A DNA stretch of 64,000 nt from an uncultured Lachnospiraceae bacterium (GTDB taxonomy: Bacteria > Bacillota > Clostridia > Lachnospirales > Lachnospiraceae), in the NCBI GenBank assembly GCA_910586015.1, contig CAJUGJ010000009.1, positions 1 through 64,000 of the forward strand, in the 5' to 3' direction. The position numbers were made by a program, and so were the translations under genes. Shown piece by piece: positions 1-9,289 of the stretch. Every line of letters begins with the position of its first letter. Positions within the stretch are counted from its first letter, which is position 1. Under the pieces are notes generated by a model. It was not told the origin of the DNA, made no database searches, and saw only the letters and a program-made list of their open reading frames with translations.

Positions 1-372
1 CATAATGGATATTTATAAGAAATGTAAGTTTTAATAAATTGTAATTATTTTCTTTCGAAATATAAAACCCAAAATTTATATAAAGCTGAATATATTATTT
101 TTAAGTTATTTATCTGATAATTTAGTTAAACAAAAATTTTGGAAGTTCGAATTAAAGATATTATATTGTTCTGCTTCACTTTAATAATATTTTCATAATA
201 ACTAAAATTAAGAAATTCTGCAGTTGATAACTGTAACTTTGATATCTTTAGAGATTAGAATAAAAACATCTTTATCCTTAAATTAATTATATAATTTTTC
301 TTAAAAAGTTTAATATTCCTCTTGATAATACGTATCACACGTGTTATAATTATTCTTGTAAGGAGGTAGAAC
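1..372. other. AT-rich intergenic region with hicA promoter at its end
   Basis: I see no convincing coding region in this very AT-rich stretch: both strands are broken by frequent stops and there is no ribosome binding site ahead of a long frame. The only clear signal is the hicA promoter at its right end. Confidence 0.6.
322..350 (+). promoter_or_regulatory. hicAB promoter with palindromic operator
   Basis: A -35 box TTGATA (322-327) and a -10 box TATAAT (345-350) are separated by exactly 17 bp. The spacer holds the perfect 8-bp palindrome ACACGTGT inside a near-perfect 16-bp palindrome. This is the expected position for autorepression by HicB, whose C-terminus is a DNA-binding domain; that role is inferred. 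A GGAGG ribosome binding site follows at 362-366. Confidence 0.75.
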
Positions 373-549
373 ATGAAAGATAAAGACCTATTAAAACTTT
401 TAAAGAAAAATGGATGGAACGTAGTCAGAATCAACGGTAGCCATCATGTTCTTCAAAAAGATGGAAAAACAACAGTAGTACCTATACATGAAAAAGATGT
501 TCCTATCGGCTTACTCAATAGTATTCTTAAGGAAGCAGGACTCAAGTAG
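373..549 (+). CDS. hicA: HicA-type toxin (mRNA interferase)
   Basis: A 58-residue protein too short for a standard ORF cutoff. HicA toxins have a dsRBD-like fold and cleave mRNA with a catalytic histidine in a G-S-H-H motif, here residues 22-25. The C-terminal part (V-P-I-H-E-K-D-V-P-I-G-L) is the other family hallmark. The length matches the family norm of 50-60 residues. The ATG lies 6 nt behind AGGAGG. The hicB gene follows after a 47-bp gap, the usual toxin-first order. The gene looks intact and is presumably held in check by HicB. Confidence 0.92.
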   Translation: MKDKDLLKLLKKNGWNVVRINGSHHVLQKDGKTTVVPIHEKDVPIGLLNSILKEAGLK

Positions 550-596
550 TCCGCCTCACCTTAAATTAATATAAAAAATACAAGGAGGTTACTATT

Positions 597-974
597 ATGT
601 TATTTGTATATCCTGCTATCTTTCACAAAGAAACAGATTCATATTGGGTGGAATTTCCCGATTTAGAAGGTTGTCATACTTACGGAAGTTCTATCAGTGA
701 TACTATGGAAGCTGCTCAAGAAGCTTTAGCTGCTTATCTTCTTACCCTTCTAGAGCAAAATAAAGCGATTGCATCTCCTTCTGATATTTCTGCCATTCAT
801 GTAAAAGATGGTTTTTCCTCTCTTGTGTCTTGTGACATGAATCAATATAAAGACACAAAGGCAGTAAAAAAGACTTTAACAATACCATCATGGCTGAATG
901 ATCGTGCCATTTCTATGGGAATCAATTTTTCTCAGGTATTACAAGAAGCTCTTCTTTCTAAAATACAAGTATAA
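597..974 (+). CDS. hicB: HicB-type antitoxin
   Basis: A 125-residue antitoxin partner of the upstream HicA. The N-terminal half (about 1-70) is the HicB partial RNase H-like fold, with the hallmark segment Y-P-A-I-F and F-P-D-L-E-G-C-H-T-Y-G. The C-terminal part (about 90-125) with L-T-I-P-S-W-L-N and F-S-Q-V-L-Q-E-A-L resembles a ribbon-helix-helix DNA-binding domain, which would repress the hicAB promoter. A strong AAGGAGG precedes the ATG. A decayed second copy of this gene follows directly. Confidence 0.92.
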   Translation: MLFVYPAIFHKETDSYWVEFPDLEGCHTYGSSISDTMEAAQEALAAYLLTLLEQNKAIASPSDISAIHVKDGFSSLVSCDMNQYKDTKAVKKTLTIPSWLNDRAISMGINFSQVLQEALLSKIQV

Positions 975-988
975 TAAGGAGGTTTTTT

Positions 989-1378
989 ATAAAATTAACT
1001 TATCCAGCCTGTATTTATTCTGATAAAAAAAGGGAGCTTATGCCATAGTAGTGCCAGATCTTCCCGGATGCGTAAGTGGAGGCGAATCATTAGCAGATGC
1101 TATCTTAATGGCAACAGATGCAGCATCTGGTTGGATACTTGATGAACTAGAAGATGGAAATGCCCCTCCAAAAGCAAGTCCACTAGAAAACATTATTCCT
1201 GAACTGGGTGGTTTTGTGAATATGCTTGTTTTGGATATGGATTCCTATGCTAAAAAATATGGCGAAAGAGCTGTAAGAAAAAATCTTACTATTCCTGCAT
1301 GGCTCAACACTTTCGCAGAAAAAAAATCATATTAATTTTTCACAGGTTCTTCAAGAATCTTTAATTACTATTTATTGA
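989..1378 (+). pseudogene. Decayed second hicB copy
   Basis: Downstream of AAGGAGG the expected start codon reads ATA (989-991). The frame then encodes a HicB N-terminus (K-L-T-Y-P-A-C-I-Y-S-D-K-K), loses one base in the A-run near 1023-1030, and continues as V-V-P-D-L-P-G-C-V-S-G-G to L-T-I-P-A-W-L-N. It shifts again by one base in the A-run near 1317-1326, after which the ending N-F-S-Q-V-L-Q-E-S-L is readable to a TGA at 1376-1378. Three lesions (lost start and two homopolymer indels) mark it as a pseudogene. A 94-residue open stretch at 1051-1335 remains but lacks the N-terminal strand. Confidence 0.85.
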
Positions 1379-1570
1379 GCTAGCTTAAAGCAATACTTTT
1401 GTCAAATACACTAAATTCAATTATATAGTAAAGAAAAAAATTGATTTATGTGTTTATCATGTTAAAAAAGTAAAATATAGTTGTATTATAAACAAAAAAT
1501 TTAGTAAAATAAATAATAAGAAGGAAATTTATTAATTTATTTCAATTAACAAACGATAGGAGGGGATCAA

Positions 1571-2233
1571 ATGAGATTAAAAAGAACGATATTAAGCTTA
1601 TTTACTATATTACTGTTAGTTGGACTGACTGCCTGTAGTAAACCTGAAATTCCAACTACACAAGTCTGGAATGAAGAAAGACAATATTTTACGTTCCCGG
1701 GTGTAAAGTGGGGCATGACACAAGAAGAATGGATTGCTTCATGGAAACTTACAGAACAAGATTATGAAAAGTCTGTTGTAGATGAAGATGCTAAGGTAAA
1801 TGCTTCTGAAGAAACGATCTCCTATCACCTAAAAGAAAAATTAAAGATTTGGGAATATTCTGCTGATCTTACTGTTACATTTGCAAAGTTTCCGGAAGAA
1901 GAAGCCATTCTTGTCGATGTAAAAGCCGTTTTTTCTGGCGATGATGAAGAAGCTATTGTAGAACGTTTTCAAAAAGAGTTTCATTCTAATACTTCTGGAT
2001 ATAATACGATTGTAAGTGCACAGGGTAAAATAATGGATTTAGATGAGAGGCTGTCAAAAAAAGTATTTCAGTTATATGAAAACTGGGGAAAAGATACTTT
2101 TATTCTGGAAACGTTTGGTATGTCTTTTTTTACATGAACCTGGGATGAAACAACAAAGAATGTAACAATCGATTGCAGCGGAATTCCTGCTGCCGTAGTA
2201 TATTTAGCAGAACAGAAAAAAACAGATCTATAA
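1571..2233 (+). pseudogene. Lipoprotein gene with in-frame TGA stop
   Basis: The reading frame from ATG 1571, behind AGGAGGGG, starts with a lipoprotein signal peptide: positive N-terminus, hydrophobic core, lipobox L-T-A-C. The mature part is acidic and of unknown function, and the frame stops at TGA 2135-2137 after 188 residues. Beyond that TGA the same frame continues for 31 more sense codons (T-W-D-E-T-T-K-N-V-T-I-D...) to TAA 2231-2233. The tail is protein-like, so the original protein was probably about 220 residues. The product may be a truncated but still exported lipoprotein. No family was recognised. Confidence 0.6.
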
Positions 2234-2290
2234 ATAATACTGGAAGTCTATGATTTATTCAAAAAAATTTATAAAGCTGTCACATTAATA

Positions 2291-2340
2291 TACTCCCTTC
2301 TAAATAACAAGTTTTAATTGTCTACTTAGAAGGGAGCATA
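2291..2340. repeat. Inverted repeat between convergent genes
   Basis: Arms around CTCCCTTCTAA (left, from 2293) and TTAGAAGGGAG (right, 2326-2336) form an imperfect hairpin of 11-13 bp with a loop of about 22 nt. It lies between the plus-strand lipoprotein gene and the minus-strand ilvA. It could be a terminator, but no strong T-run follows on either strand. A 10-codon ORF (2344-2376) with GGGAG in front follows and may be a remnant of something larger. Confidence 0.4.
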
Positions 2341-2418
2341 CTTTATGTCTAAGAAAATATATCCGCACAAGAAATGAAATTTTAAGTCAGTACAAATGGG
2401 GATTTCAGTTTCATCGAA

Positions 2419-3639
2419 TTATAAATAGATATTTTTAGGCTGGATAATCTTAGGATCGTAACCATGTTCCTTTAGTGCCTGTACGATTTTTTCTTTGTTA
2501 TCATGCCCAAACGCTTCCATTGTAATAACTAATTCTACAGAAGTATTTCGATTAATACTTACAAATTGATTATGGTCAAGCCGAACAATATTTCCCTGTT
2601 CTTTTGCAATGACAGAAGCGACATTGACAAGTTCACCCGGCTTATCTGGTAGTAATACACTGACTGTAAAAATACGCTCTCGTTCAATTAATCCATGCTG
2701 TACAGTAGAAGCCATTGTAATGACATCCATATTTCCACCACTTAAAATAGAAACAATCTTTTTATCTTTACAATCTAAATGTTTTAATGCAGCAACCGTT
2801 AAAAGTCCTGAATTTTCAACAATCATTTTATGATTTTCAACCATATCCAAAAAACATACAATTAATTCTCTATCTTCTACTGTAATAATATCATCTACAT
2901 TTTTTTGTATATAAGGAAAAATCTTATCTCCCGGAGTTTGAACAGCTGTTCCATCTGCAATCGTATCTACGCCAGAAAGAGAAACGACATGTCCTGCTTT
3001 TAAAGACTGCTGCATACAGTTTGCTCCTGCAGGTTCCACTCCGATTACTCGAATATTTGGATTTAAAAGTTTGGCTAATGTAGAAACTCCTGCAAGTAGT
3101 CCTCCACCACCGACTGGTGCTAAAATAATATCTACGGTTGGAAGTTCTTTCATAATTTCCATTGCAATACTACCCTGACCAGTTGCTACTACTTCATCAT
3201 TAAATGGATGAATAAACGTATATCCTTTTTCTTGTGCTAATTTTAAAGCATACTCACACGCTTCGTCATAGACATTTCCATAGAGAATTACCTCTGCACC
3301 ATAACTTTTTGTACGATTGACTTTAATTAAAGGAGTCGTTGTTGGCATAACAATAACGGCATGTGCTTTATAAATCTTTGCTGCATAGGCAACCCCTTGA
3401 GCATGATTTCCAGCTGAGGCAGTAATTAGACCTTTCTCTCGTTCTTCCTCACTTAATGTACTAATCTTATAGTAGGCTCCTCTGACTTTATATGCTCCTG
3501 TAAACTGCATATTTTCAGGTTTTAAATAAACCTTTCCCCCTGTCAGCTCTGAAAAATAATCACTATAGACTAATTTAGTACGGTTTGTTACTCTGATTAC
3601 CGCCTCGCTTGCCTCTTCAAACTTGTCTAATGTCATCAT
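2419..3639 (-). CDS. ilvA: Threonine ammonia-lyase (threonine dehydratase)
   Basis: This PLP enzyme of 406 residues deaminates L-threonine to 2-oxobutanoate, feeding isoleucine synthesis or threonine catabolism. The PLP lysine is K51 in T-G-A-Y-K-V-R-G-A, and the phosphate-binding glycine loop P-V-G-G-G-G-L lies near 176-182. A C-terminal ACT domain (about 325-406, V-L-L-P-D-K-P-G-E-L) would bind an allosteric amino acid. One ACT domain and about 400 residues fit the TdcB/short IlvA type, so a catabolic role is possible. The start is ATG 3639, 8 nt behind AAAGGAG. It is the last gene of the rnc-smc-ftsY run. Confidence 0.9.
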   Translation of the reverse strand: MMTLDKFEEASEAVIRVTNRTKLVYSDYFSELTGGKVYLKPENMQFTGAYKVRGAYYKISTLSEEEREKGLITASAGNHAQGVAYAAKIYKAHAVIVMPTTTPLIKVNRTKSYGAEVILYGNVYDEACEYALKLAQEKGYTFIHPFNDEVVATGQGSIAMEIMKELPTVDIILAPVGGGGLLAGVSTLAKLLNPNIRVIGVEPAGANCMQQSLKAGHVVSLSGVDTIADGTAVQTPGDKIFPYIQKNVDDIITVEDRELIVCFLDMVENHKMIVENSGLLTVAALKHLDCKDKKIVSILSGGNMDVITMASTVQHGLIERERIFTVSVLLPDKPGELVNVASVIAKEQGNIVRLDHNQFVSINRNTSVELVITMEAFGHDNKEKIVQALKEHGYDPKIIQPKNIYL

Positions 3640-3656
3640 GTCAATGACTCCTTTCT

Positions 3657-4598
3657 CTATGCCTGTTCTTTTTCCTTTTTTTCGAATAATGCGTCAATAA
3701 ATGCGTCTGGATTAAAGTTCTGCATATCTTCAATATGCTCTCCAACACCGATATATTTTACTGGAATAGATAATTCTGATTGAATCGCAATCGCAATTCC
3801 GCCTTTTGCAGTTCCATCTAGCTTAGTCAATACAATCCCTGTAATTTCTGCAACTTCATTAAACTGTTTTGCCTGAACTAATGCGTTTTGTCCTGTTGTT
3901 CCGTCTAAAACAACTAAAGTTTCTCGATACGCGTCTGGATATTCTCTACTTATAACACGATCAATTTTTCGTAGTTCTTCCATTAAATTCTTTTTATTGT
4001 GCAATCGTCCTGCTGTATCACATAGTAAAATATCTACATTTCTGGATTTAGCAGCTGTAACAGCATCATAAATGACTGCTGCTGGATCAGAACCCTCTTT
4101 TTGTGCAATAATATCTACACCTGCTCTGTTTGCCCATTCCGATAATTGTTCAATCGCAGCAGCACGAAATGTATCAGCGGCTGCAACCATAACCTTTTTT
4201 CCCTTTTCTTTTAATTGACCTGCTAATTTTCCAACAGAAGTTGTTTTTCCAACTCCATTTACACCAATTAACAGAACTACTGATTTTTGATTTTCAAACT
4301 CATAGGCATCTTCAGGAAGACTCATCTCTTCTCTCATACTTGCCTTTAATAACTCTCTACATTCTGCTGGTTCTTTTATTTTATTTTCTTTTACCTTTTG
4401 TTTTAGATTATCAATAATAGAGGTAGTAGCATTAATTCCTAAATCCGCCATAATCAGAATTTCTTCTAACTCTTCATAAAAATCATCATCAATACTAGAA
4501 GAACCTGAAAAAATAGCCTCAATTCCAGAAACAATATTATCTCTCGTTTTGGTAAGACCTGCAACTAATCTACTAAAAAAACCTTTCTTTTCCCCCAT
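3657..4598 (-). CDS. ftsY: Signal recognition particle receptor FtsY
   Basis: FtsY is the GTPase receptor that docks SRP-ribosome complexes at the membrane for co-translational insertion. The protein has the N helical bundle followed by the G domain: G1 G-V-N-G-V-G-K-T-T, the D-T-A-G-R-L motif, and T-K-L-D-G-T-A-K-G-G near the C-terminus. I start at ATG 4598 (M-G-E-K-K-G-F-F, 313 residues), behind AAAGGGTGG. A longer frame to 4706 would overlap the smc end, and its extra 36 residues do not look like FtsY. The rnc-smc-ftsY order is conserved in Firmicutes. Confidence 0.95.
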   Translation of the reverse strand: MGEKKGFFSRLVAGLTKTRDNIVSGIEAIFSGSSSIDDDFYEELEEILIMADLGINATTSIIDNLKQKVKENKIKEPAECRELLKASMREEMSLPEDAYEFENQKSVVLLIGVNGVGKTTSVGKLAGQLKEKGKKVMVAAADTFRAAAIEQLSEWANRAGVDIIAQKEGSDPAAVIYDAVTAAKSRNVDILLCDTAGRLHNKKNLMEELRKIDRVISREYPDAYRETLVVLDGTTGQNALVQAKQFNEVAEITGIVLTKLDGTAKGGIAIAIQSELSIPVKYIGVGEHIEDMQNFNPDAFIDALFEKKEKEQA

Positions 4599-4683
4599 AC
4601 TGCCACCCTTTCTATTAACGATTTTTGTATTCTTAATGATAGTGCCTTTTTTTAAATCTGTCAAGATATCGAGAAAATCTGGA

Positions 4684-7600
4684 CTACTTATCCAATTCAT
4701 CTTCAATAAGTCGAACAGATACTAATGTAGATACCCCTTTTTCCTGCATTGTAATTCCATATAAACTATCTGCTGCTGCCATTGTTCCACGTCTATGTGT
4801 AATTACGATAAATTGTGTATGCTTTGTTAATTTATGTAAGTATTTTGCATACCGATTCACATTAGAATCATCCAAAGCTGCTTCAATTTCATCTAAAAGA
4901 CAAAATGGAGATGGTTTCAAATTTTGAATTGCAAAAAGTAGACTAATCGCGGTTAGAGCTTTTTCTCCACCAGAAAGCTGCATCATGTTTTGCAGTTTTT
5001 TTCCTGGAGGTTGTGCAATAATTAAAATACCAGCTTCTAAAATATCCATTTCTTCCATTAGTTCTAAAGTTGCTTTTCCACCACCAAAGAGTTCTTGAAA
5101 TACAAGATTAAATTGAATTTGGATCTGTTTAAATTTTTCTTCAAACTGCTGCCGCATTTCCTCTTCTAGTTCTGTAATCATTCCAAGTAAACCCTGTTCT
5201 GATGTTTTTAAATCTTCATATTGTCCATTTAAAAAAGTAAATCGTTCAGAAACAGACTTAAACTCTTCAATCGCATTGACGTTCACATCTCCCAGAGCTT
5301 TTATCTGGCTTTTACATTCTAAAATTTCTTTTTTTAGTTTTTGTGGATTAGAATATATATCCTCTCGAAGCAATATCGCAGCAGAAGGAGACAGTTCATA
5401 TTCTCCCCAAAGGTATTCTATCTCCGTATCGAGTTGTTCTTTTAATTTATCTAACTGACTTTGCAGTCGAAATCCATCTTTATCTAACTGAGAAATTCTT
5501 TCATAAAGTTCTTCTCTTTTTTGAAAGAAATTTTTATGGCTTAACGTCAAAGTTTCTATTTTTCTTTCTGCCTGTTTGATCTGTTCTTGTAATTCTAAAA
5601 TTTTACTTTGTTTTAATTCTAAGATAGATTGCTTTTGTACGATAAATGTAATTTTTTCTTCTCTTTCTTCTTTTGCCTTTTGCTCAAATAAACAGATATC
5701 TGATTCTTCTTGTATTAGTTTATCAATTTCTAAGCGAATTCTCTTTATATTTTCTGACAAAAATTCACTGTTTTGTTCTAACGTCGAAAGTTTAATTCGA
5801 AGATTAGAAATATACTCTATTTTTTTCGTTTCTTGTTCTCGTTTTTGTTCTAAATTTTTATTGTATTGGATGATTTTTTCTTTTATAAGTAGTTCATCTT
5901 TTGAAAAGTCCTGTAAACTCTGAGATAATTGTTGCATTGTATTTTTAAATTCGTCTGTTTGTTGTTCTAACTCCTTTAATTCATTTTGAATCGATCCAAA
6001 TATTTTTTGAATTTCAAAAAGTTTTTCTTCTTCTCTTTCTACATTCCATTTAGCTGTATTTTGTATTACGTAAAGTTCCTGTAATTGTTTGGATTGTGTT
6101 TCTTCTTCTTGTTTTAACTTTTTTTGTTTTATATGAAGTTCTTCTAATTTTAATTTTTGTTGTTCAGACTCTCTTTGAAGTCTATCACAAGCTTTAGAAA
6201 GTTCATCGATTTCCCTTCGTCTACCTAACAAGTTACTAGAATTTCGGTAAGATCCTCCAGAGATGGAACCTCCAGGGCTTAATAATTCTCCTTCTAATGT
6301 TACTATCCTTAAAGAATATTGATATTTTCCTGCAATAGAAAGTGCATGTTGAATAGTATCTACTACTAAAATTCGACCAAGTAAAAAATCAGCTAGTTTT
6401 TGAAACTCTGGCTTGATTTTAACAAGTCGACTTGCTAAGTTAATTACTCCTGATTCTTTCAATATATCTTCTTTTATAAAACGACTGATCGTTAGACTGG
6501 TTAAGGGCAAAAAAGTAGCACGTCCAAATTGATTTCTTTTTAAAAATCCAATTAACTCTTTTGCAGTTTCCTCGTCTTTTGTCACAATATTTTGAATATT
6601 TCCACCTAATGCTGTTTCAATCGCTGTTTCATATTGTTTTTCTGTCTGAATAAGATCAGCAGTGACACCCAAAATTCCAGGAATGGTATCTTTTTGTTCC
6701 ATAATACGTCGTATACTGTTTCCATATCCATTATAGCGTTCGGTTAAGTTTTTAAGAGAATCTAATTTGGCATAAAGAGATACGTATTCTTTTTCATTTT
6801 TGGAAGACTGTTCATTTACTAAAGAGATTTCTTTTTCATTTTCGAGACACTTCTCTTTTTTCTCTTCTACAAAAGACATTTGTTTTAAAATTGTTTCTGA
6901 TACTTCCTGCAATTTTTCTTTAGCAGCTTTTAATTGCTGTTCTATGACAGCTTCCTCACTTTTATTTCTCAAGACCTTTTGATTAAGTTGAGCATGTTTA
7001 ATTTTATTTTGTTCCTCTAATGTTTTATAATGCTGAATTTTTGTATGTGTTGTATTGCTTTCCTTTAATAAACGAATGATTTCTTGATTACAAAAGTCAA
7101 TTTCTTTTGTTAATCTTTCTGTTTCTTCTTTTACTTGTTGTATATCTTGGGAAGCCTGTGATTGAACTTCATCTAATTCATCTAATTGTTTTTCTAGCTC
7201 TTCTTTTTCGATGATTATATTAGCAAGTTCTTCTTTTTTGTTAAAAAGCTCCTGATTAACTTTTTCTTTTCTATTTTTATTAAGTTGTTCATTTTGCTCA
7301 ATCGCTGTAATCTGTTCTTTTAAAATTTGAATATCCCCTTGAATTTTTTGTTCTTCTAAAAGTAGATTACTTTTCGCTTGTTTTTGTTCTTCCAAACTAT
7401 TTGTATCTTCTTCTAATTGTGTTTCTAATTGTTCATACTCTTGTTTCGTTGCGTCATAAGACTGTTTCGTATCGAAAAGATCTCCATTTATAATAGAGAG
7501 TCGCTTTTGTATCTGTATGGTTTCTTCTTGATTTTTTTGCTGTAAGAGTAAAAATTGATTTACCTCTAACTGTTTTAAATGATCTTTTTGCTTTAAATAT

Positions 7601-8241
7601 TCTTTTGCAACATCCGATTGATTTTTTAGTGGTTCTAACTGTTTTTCTAATTCCGATAGAATATCCGAAATTCTGGCGAGGTTAAGTCGTTCTTCCTCTA
7701 AATTTTTTTGGGCAGCTACTTTTCTTTTCTTAAATTTTACAATTCCGACTGCCTCATCAAATAATTCTCTTCGCTCTTCTGGTTTACCACTTAAAATTTT
7801 ATCAATTTGTCCTTGGCCGATAATAGAATAGCCTTCTTTTCCAATACCAGTATCTAAAAATAATTCTTGAACATCTCTTAATCGACAACTATGTCCATTG
7901 ATTAAATATTCACTTTCTCCCGAACGATAGACACGACGGGCTACAGTAACTTGATCGTATTCTACCAAAAGTTTATGATCGGAATTATCAAACGTAATAG
8001 CTACATAGGCAAGACCCAAAGGTTTTCGAAGCTCTGTTCCAGAAAAGATAATATCCTGCATATTTCCGCCACGAAGTTGTTTTGCACTTTGTTCGCCTAA
8101 TACCCATCTGACTGCATCTGCTACATTGCTTTTTCCACTTCCATTTGGACCTACAATTCCAGTAATTCCACTTTTAAATTCAAACGAAATTTTATTTGCA
8201 AATGATTTAAAGCCTTGAATTTCAATGCTTTTTAGATACAT
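4684..8241 (-). CDS. smc: Chromosome segregation ATPase SMC
   Basis: SMC of 1185 residues forms the condensin ring with ScpA/ScpB and compacts and segregates the chromosome. The Walker A motif G-P-N-G-S-G-K-S-N is near 32-40. Two long coiled coils (about 170-500 and 670-1010) flank a hinge (about 515-640, with G-I-L-G-V-T-A-D-L and the glycine-rich A-L-G-G). The C-terminal head carries the signature L-S-G-G-E-K-A-L-T-A and Walker B L-L-D-E-I-E-A-A-L-D. Length is normal for the family. The ATG follows GGAGGAACGTT, 15 bp after rnc. Confidence 0.97.
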   Translation of the reverse strand: MYLKSIEIQGFKSFANKISFEFKSGITGIVGPNGSGKSNVADAVRWVLGEQSAKQLRGGNMQDIIFSGTELRKPLGLAYVAITFDNSDHKLLVEYDQVTVARRVYRSGESEYLINGHSCRLRDVQELFLDTGIGKEGYSIIGQGQIDKILSGKPEERRELFDEAVGIVKFKKRKVAAQKNLEEERLNLARISDILSELEKQLEPLKNQSDVAKEYLKQKDHLKQLEVNQFLLLQQKNQEETIQIQKRLSIINGDLFDTKQSYDATKQEYEQLETQLEEDTNSLEEQKQAKSNLLLEEQKIQGDIQILKEQITAIEQNEQLNKNRKEKVNQELFNKKEELANIIIEKEELEKQLDELDEVQSQASQDIQQVKEETERLTKEIDFCNQEIIRLLKESNTTHTKIQHYKTLEEQNKIKHAQLNQKVLRNKSEEAVIEQQLKAAKEKLQEVSETILKQMSFVEEKKEKCLENEKEISLVNEQSSKNEKEYVSLYAKLDSLKNLTERYNGYGNSIRRIMEQKDTIPGILGVTADLIQTEKQYETAIETALGGNIQNIVTKDEETAKELIGFLKRNQFGRATFLPLTSLTISRFIKEDILKESGVINLASRLVKIKPEFQKLADFLLGRILVVDTIQHALSIAGKYQYSLRIVTLEGELLSPGGSISGGSYRNSSNLLGRRREIDELSKACDRLQRESEQQKLKLEELHIKQKKLKQEEETQSKQLQELYVIQNTAKWNVEREEEKLFEIQKIFGSIQNELKELEQQTDEFKNTMQQLSQSLQDFSKDELLIKEKIIQYNKNLEQKREQETKKIEYISNLRIKLSTLEQNSEFLSENIKRIRLEIDKLIQEESDICLFEQKAKEEREEKITFIVQKQSILELKQSKILELQEQIKQAERKIETLTLSHKNFFQKREELYERISQLDKDGFRLQSQLDKLKEQLDTEIEYLWGEYELSPSAAILLREDIYSNPQKLKKEILECKSQIKALGDVNVNAIEEFKSVSERFTFLNGQYEDLKTSEQGLLGMITELEEEMRQQFEEKFKQIQIQFNLVFQELFGGGKATLELMEEMDILEAGILIIAQPPGKKLQNMMQLSGGEKALTAISLLFAIQNLKPSPFCLLDEIEAALDDSNVNRYAKYLHKLTKHTQFIVITHRRGTMAAADSLYGITMQEKGVSTLVSVRLIEDELDK

Positions 8242-8256
8242 AACGTTCCTCCGTGC

Positions 8257-8967
8257 TTAACTGTCGCTCTTTTTTTGTCTTTCTCTCAGCAATAAAATGG
8301 AGTGATATGCTGCTTCTTGTTCTGCTGCTTTTTTTGTTCTTCCAGAACCATTTGTCAATTCCTGTGCTCCCATGCGGACTAATACAGTAAAATTTTTACA
8401 GTGATCAGGTCCTTCTTCTCGAATTAACTCATATGTGAGTTTTGATTTATAGACATTTTGTACAATTTCTTGTAAAATTGTTTTACTATCAAAAAATAAC
8501 TTTTTGTGTTCCATATCATTTAGAATTATATTTTCAATAAATTGTTTCGCACTAGCAAATCCACCGTCTAAATAAATTGCTCCAATTAAAGCTTCTAGGG
8601 CATCTGAGAGAATGGAATCCCTGTGTCTTCCCCCAGTTGCATCTTCGCCCTTTCCAAGATAAATATAATCCCCTAATTGAATGGTTCTGGCACAGAATGC
8701 TAGTGAAGGTTCACATACAATACTAGCACGAAGTTTTGTTAATTCTCCTTCTTTCATTTCTGTATGCTCTAAATAAAGATACTCACTTGTAGTTACTTCT
8801 AATACAGCATCTCCTAAAAATTCTAATCGTTCATTATTTTGATACCGTTTTAAACGCACTTCATTAGAGAAAGAACTATGAGTTAGTGCTTGTCGCAGCA
8901 GTATGGTATCCTTAAATGTATAATGGATGATATTTTGCAAATTTCTTAATTTCTCTGCTTCATCCAT
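8257..8967 (-). CDS. rnc: Ribonuclease III
   Basis: RNase III cleaves double-stranded RNA in rRNA precursors and structured mRNAs. The 236-residue protein has the endonuclease domain with the signature E-R-L-E-F-L-G-D-A-V-L (about 44-54) and the second acidic cluster D-A-L-E-A-L-I-G-A-I-Y-L-D. A C-terminal dsRNA-binding domain follows (about 160-230, ending G-R-T-K-K-A-A-E-Q-E-A-A). It leads the rnc-smc-ftsY operon. A terminator hairpin separates it from acpP upstream. Confidence 0.97.
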   Translation of the reverse strand: MDEAEKLRNLQNIIHYTFKDTILLRQALTHSSFSNEVRLKRYQNNERLEFLGDAVLEVTTSEYLYLEHTEMKEGELTKLRASIVCEPSLAFCARTIQLGDYIYLGKGEDATGGRHRDSILSDALEALIGAIYLDGGFASAKQFIENIILNDMEHKKLFFDSKTILQEIVQNVYKSKLTYELIREEGPDHCKNFTVLVRMGAQELTNGSGRTKKAAEQEAAYHSILLLRERQKKSDS

Positions 8968-8998
8968 ATCAGATTCTCCCTTCTATAAAAACATCAAA

Positions 8999-9029
8999 AC
9001 ACGGGTATTACTTTATGCAATGCCCGTGT
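8999..9029. terminator. Rho-independent terminator between acpP and rnc
   Basis: Arms ACACGGGTATT and AATGCCCGTGT form an 11-bp stem with one mismatched position and a 9-nt loop. T-runs lie on both sides, so it could act on either strand. On the minus strand it would end or attenuate the plsX-acpP transcript before rnc. Confidence 0.75.
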
Positions 9030-9045
9030 CTTTTTCTATACCCAT

Positions 9046-9285
9046 CTAATAAATATTGATTATCTTTTTAACGATATCTGCAACTGTTTCGATGGATTTT
9101 ATTTCTTCTGTCGTAATATCCATATCAAATTCTTCTTCTATTCTTATCAATATCTGCAAAAAATCCATCGAATCCGCTCCGAATTCTCTAATAAAAGCAG
9201 TTTCCATTGTAATGTCCTCTGGGCGGATAGAAAAAACTTCACTAATAATTTGTTTCAGTTTTTCAAAAACGATCTCTTGCTCCAT
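9046..9285 (-). CDS. acpP: Acyl carrier protein
   Basis: A 79-residue acidic protein with the four-helix ACP pattern. The phosphopantetheine attachment serine is S39 in G-A-D-S-M-D-F; most ACPs have D-S-L, so the methionine is a mild variant. It carries growing acyl chains in fatty-acid synthesis and supplies PlsX. It starts 4 bp after plsX ends, so the two are translationally close and share a pathway. No other fab genes are in view. Confidence 0.93.
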   Translation of the reverse strand: MEQEIVFEKLKQIISEVFSIRPEDITMETAFIREFGADSMDFLQILIRIEEEFDMDITTEEIKSIETVADIVKKIINIY

Positions 9286-9289
9286 CTCT

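Noticed and set aside
4599..4706. Longer N-terminus for FtsY
   Set aside because: The extra 36 residues overlap the smc end and do not resemble FtsY; a good binding site precedes ATG 4598.
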